From: Clostridia bacterium
Lineage (GTDB): Bacteria; Bacillota; Clostridia; Oscillospirales; CAG-272
Reading direction: 5' to 3'
Assembly (NCBI GenBank): GCA_017379815.1
Contig: JAFNVK010000102.1
Span: 1 to 6,136, forward strand
DNA: 6,136 bases
Under the pieces are notes generated by a model that was given only the letters and a program-made list of their open reading frames with translations, did not search any database and was not told where the DNA came from. Position numbers and translations under genes: made by a program. Position 1 is the first letter of the stretch, and each line of letters begins with the position of its first letter. Shown one piece after another: positions 5,347 through 6,136 of the stretch.

Positions 5347-6136
5347 TCAGATACGAATTTTGGCAAGGCCTGCCTCGGAGGTCTCCTTGTAGGAGGCGCG
5401 CATATCCCTGCCCGTCTCCTTCATCGTCTGCACGACGTGATCAAAGGAGATCCTGCGCGTATTCCAGAGGAAGCTGGCCAGGTTGACCGCGTTGATGGCG
5501 CGCATGGCGGCCACGGCGTTGCGCTCGATGCAGGGAATCTGCACGAGTCCGCAAATGGGGTCGCAGGTGAGTCCCAGATGATGCTCGATCGCAATCTCGG
5601 CCGCATACTCGATCTTGGGGATGCTCAGTCCAAACAGCTCGCCAAGCGCCGCCGAGGCCATGGCGCAGGCACTGCCGATCTCGGCCTGACAACCGCATTC
5701 CGCTCCCGAGATGGAGGCGTTGGTCTTGATGAGGTTGCCCACGATTCCCGCCGTGCAGAGCGCACGGAGGATGTCGCGGTCACTGTAGCCGCTCCGCTTC
5801 TGTTGATAGTAGAGCACGGCCGGGAGCACGCCTGCCGCACCGCAGGTCGGAGCGGTGACGATATGCTCGCCCGCGGCGTTCTGCTCGCTGACGGCGAAGG
5901 CGTAGGCCGAGATCATTCTTCCCTCTCGCGTTTCGGGGCGCTCGTCGATATGCTCGTTCTCGTAGAGCGAGCGCGCCTTCTTGACCACGCCAAGTCCTCC
6001 GGGAAGGACGCCCTCGTCCATAAGTCCTCGCTTGATGGAACGCTTCATTGCCTCCCAGATCTCCTGCATATAGGTAAGAAAGCCCTCGCCCTCCATCTCC
6101 ACGGCATAATCGCAAAGGCGTATGCCCTTCTCACGG
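5347..6136 (-). CDS. Iron-sulfur L-serine dehydratase (ammonia-lyase), C-terminal catalytic part, cut at the window edge
   Basis: Converts L-serine to pyruvate and ammonia in the cytoplasm using an oxygen-sensitive [4Fe-4S] cluster. In all, 262 residues are visible and the frame stays open to the right edge, so the N-terminus is missing. A GTG at 6100-6102 could serve as a start, but family-like sequence (GIRLCDYAVEMEGE) continues upstream of it. Visible blocks, counted from the edge, are VTAPTCGAAGVLPAVLYY (93-110), NASISGAECGCQAEIGSA (139-156), LGLTCDPICGLVQIPCIERNA (187-207) and GRDMRASYKETSEAGLA (242-258). C149, C191 and C202 have the same spacing (42 and 11) as the cluster cysteines of the Legionella enzyme. 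The sequence resembles the single-chain type (about 400 residues or more, with a beta domain beginning around GPSSSHTMGP), but a separate alpha subunit of about 290 residues cannot be excluded; hence no sdaA or sdaAA symbol. The tail ends AKIRI and lacks the C-terminal cysteine seen in E. coli and Legionella homologues. It probably shares a transcript with the downstream YitT gene. Confidence 0.92.
   Translation of the reverse strand, partial: REKGIRLCDYAVEMEGEGFLTYMQEIWEAMKRSIKRGLMDEGVLPGGLGVVKKARSLYENEHIDERPETREGRMISAYAFAVSEQNAAGEHIVTAPTCGAAGVLPAVLYYQQKRSGYSDRDILRALCTAGIVGNLIKTNASISGAECGCQAEIGSACAMASAALGELFGLSIPKIEYAAEIAIEHHLGLTCDPICGLVQIPCIERNAVAAMRAINAVNLASFLWNTRRISFDHVVQTMKETGRDMRASYKETSEAGLAKIRI

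Noticed and set aside
3207..5486. Very long plus-strand open frame (759 codons) running antisense to the activator, metF, yitT and the dehydratase end
   Set aside because: It crosses four well-supported minus-strand genes, a terminator and a promoter, and its translation is rich in Arg, His and Gly with no recognisable domain. Long antisense frames are expected in GC-rich coding DNA.
1..6136. CRISPR array, transposase, tRNA/rRNA, toxin-antitoxin or defence genes
   Set aside because: I saw no direct repeats with spacers, no tRNA- or rRNA-like stretches, no terminal inverted repeats and no proteins of these families. The window is nearly filled by core metabolic genes.

Overview
The window looks like chromosomal DNA from a fairly GC-rich member of the Clostridia (Firmicutes), probably an uncultured lineage. 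The reasons are strong GGAGG-type ribosome binding sites, two near-consensus sigma-A promoters with extended -10 boxes, and gene families (YitT, split MetH plus separate activator, iron-sulfur serine dehydratase) typical of that group. All confidently called genes lie on the minus strand and are read from right to left.

From right to left: (1) the C-terminal 262 residues of an iron-sulfur L-serine dehydratase, cut by the window edge. (2) A YitT-family membrane protein starting 13 bp after it, whose ribosome binding site abuts the dehydratase stop, so the two probably share a transcript. It ends at a strong intrinsic terminator (about 4401-4452). (3) A new promoter (4363-4391) driving a three-gene one-carbon/methionine operon: metF, a separate methionine synthase activation protein (metF stop and activator start overlap), and metH without its own C-terminal activation domain. 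(4) A near-perfect promoter (348-377) and ribosome binding site driving the first ~63 codons of an orotate-phosphoribosyltransferase-like gene. (5) At about 120-165 this gene breaks off into a different, AT-richer sequence that reads well on the plus strand as part of a Gly/Thr/Asn-rich, surface-protein-like ORF.

Functionally, MetF makes 5-methyl-THF, MetH passes that methyl group through cobalamin to homocysteine to give methionine, and the separate activator is expected to rescue oxidised cobalamin using S-adenosylmethionine. Serine is the main source of one-carbon units, so a serine-degrading enzyme next door is metabolically related, but it sits in a separate transcription unit. Most of the window is ordinary core metabolism. 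The points worth checking are the abrupt junction at the left end, the split MetH arrangement, the lack of room for a riboswitch before metF, and the missing C-terminal cysteine in the serine dehydratase. I did not find a convincing undescribed system.
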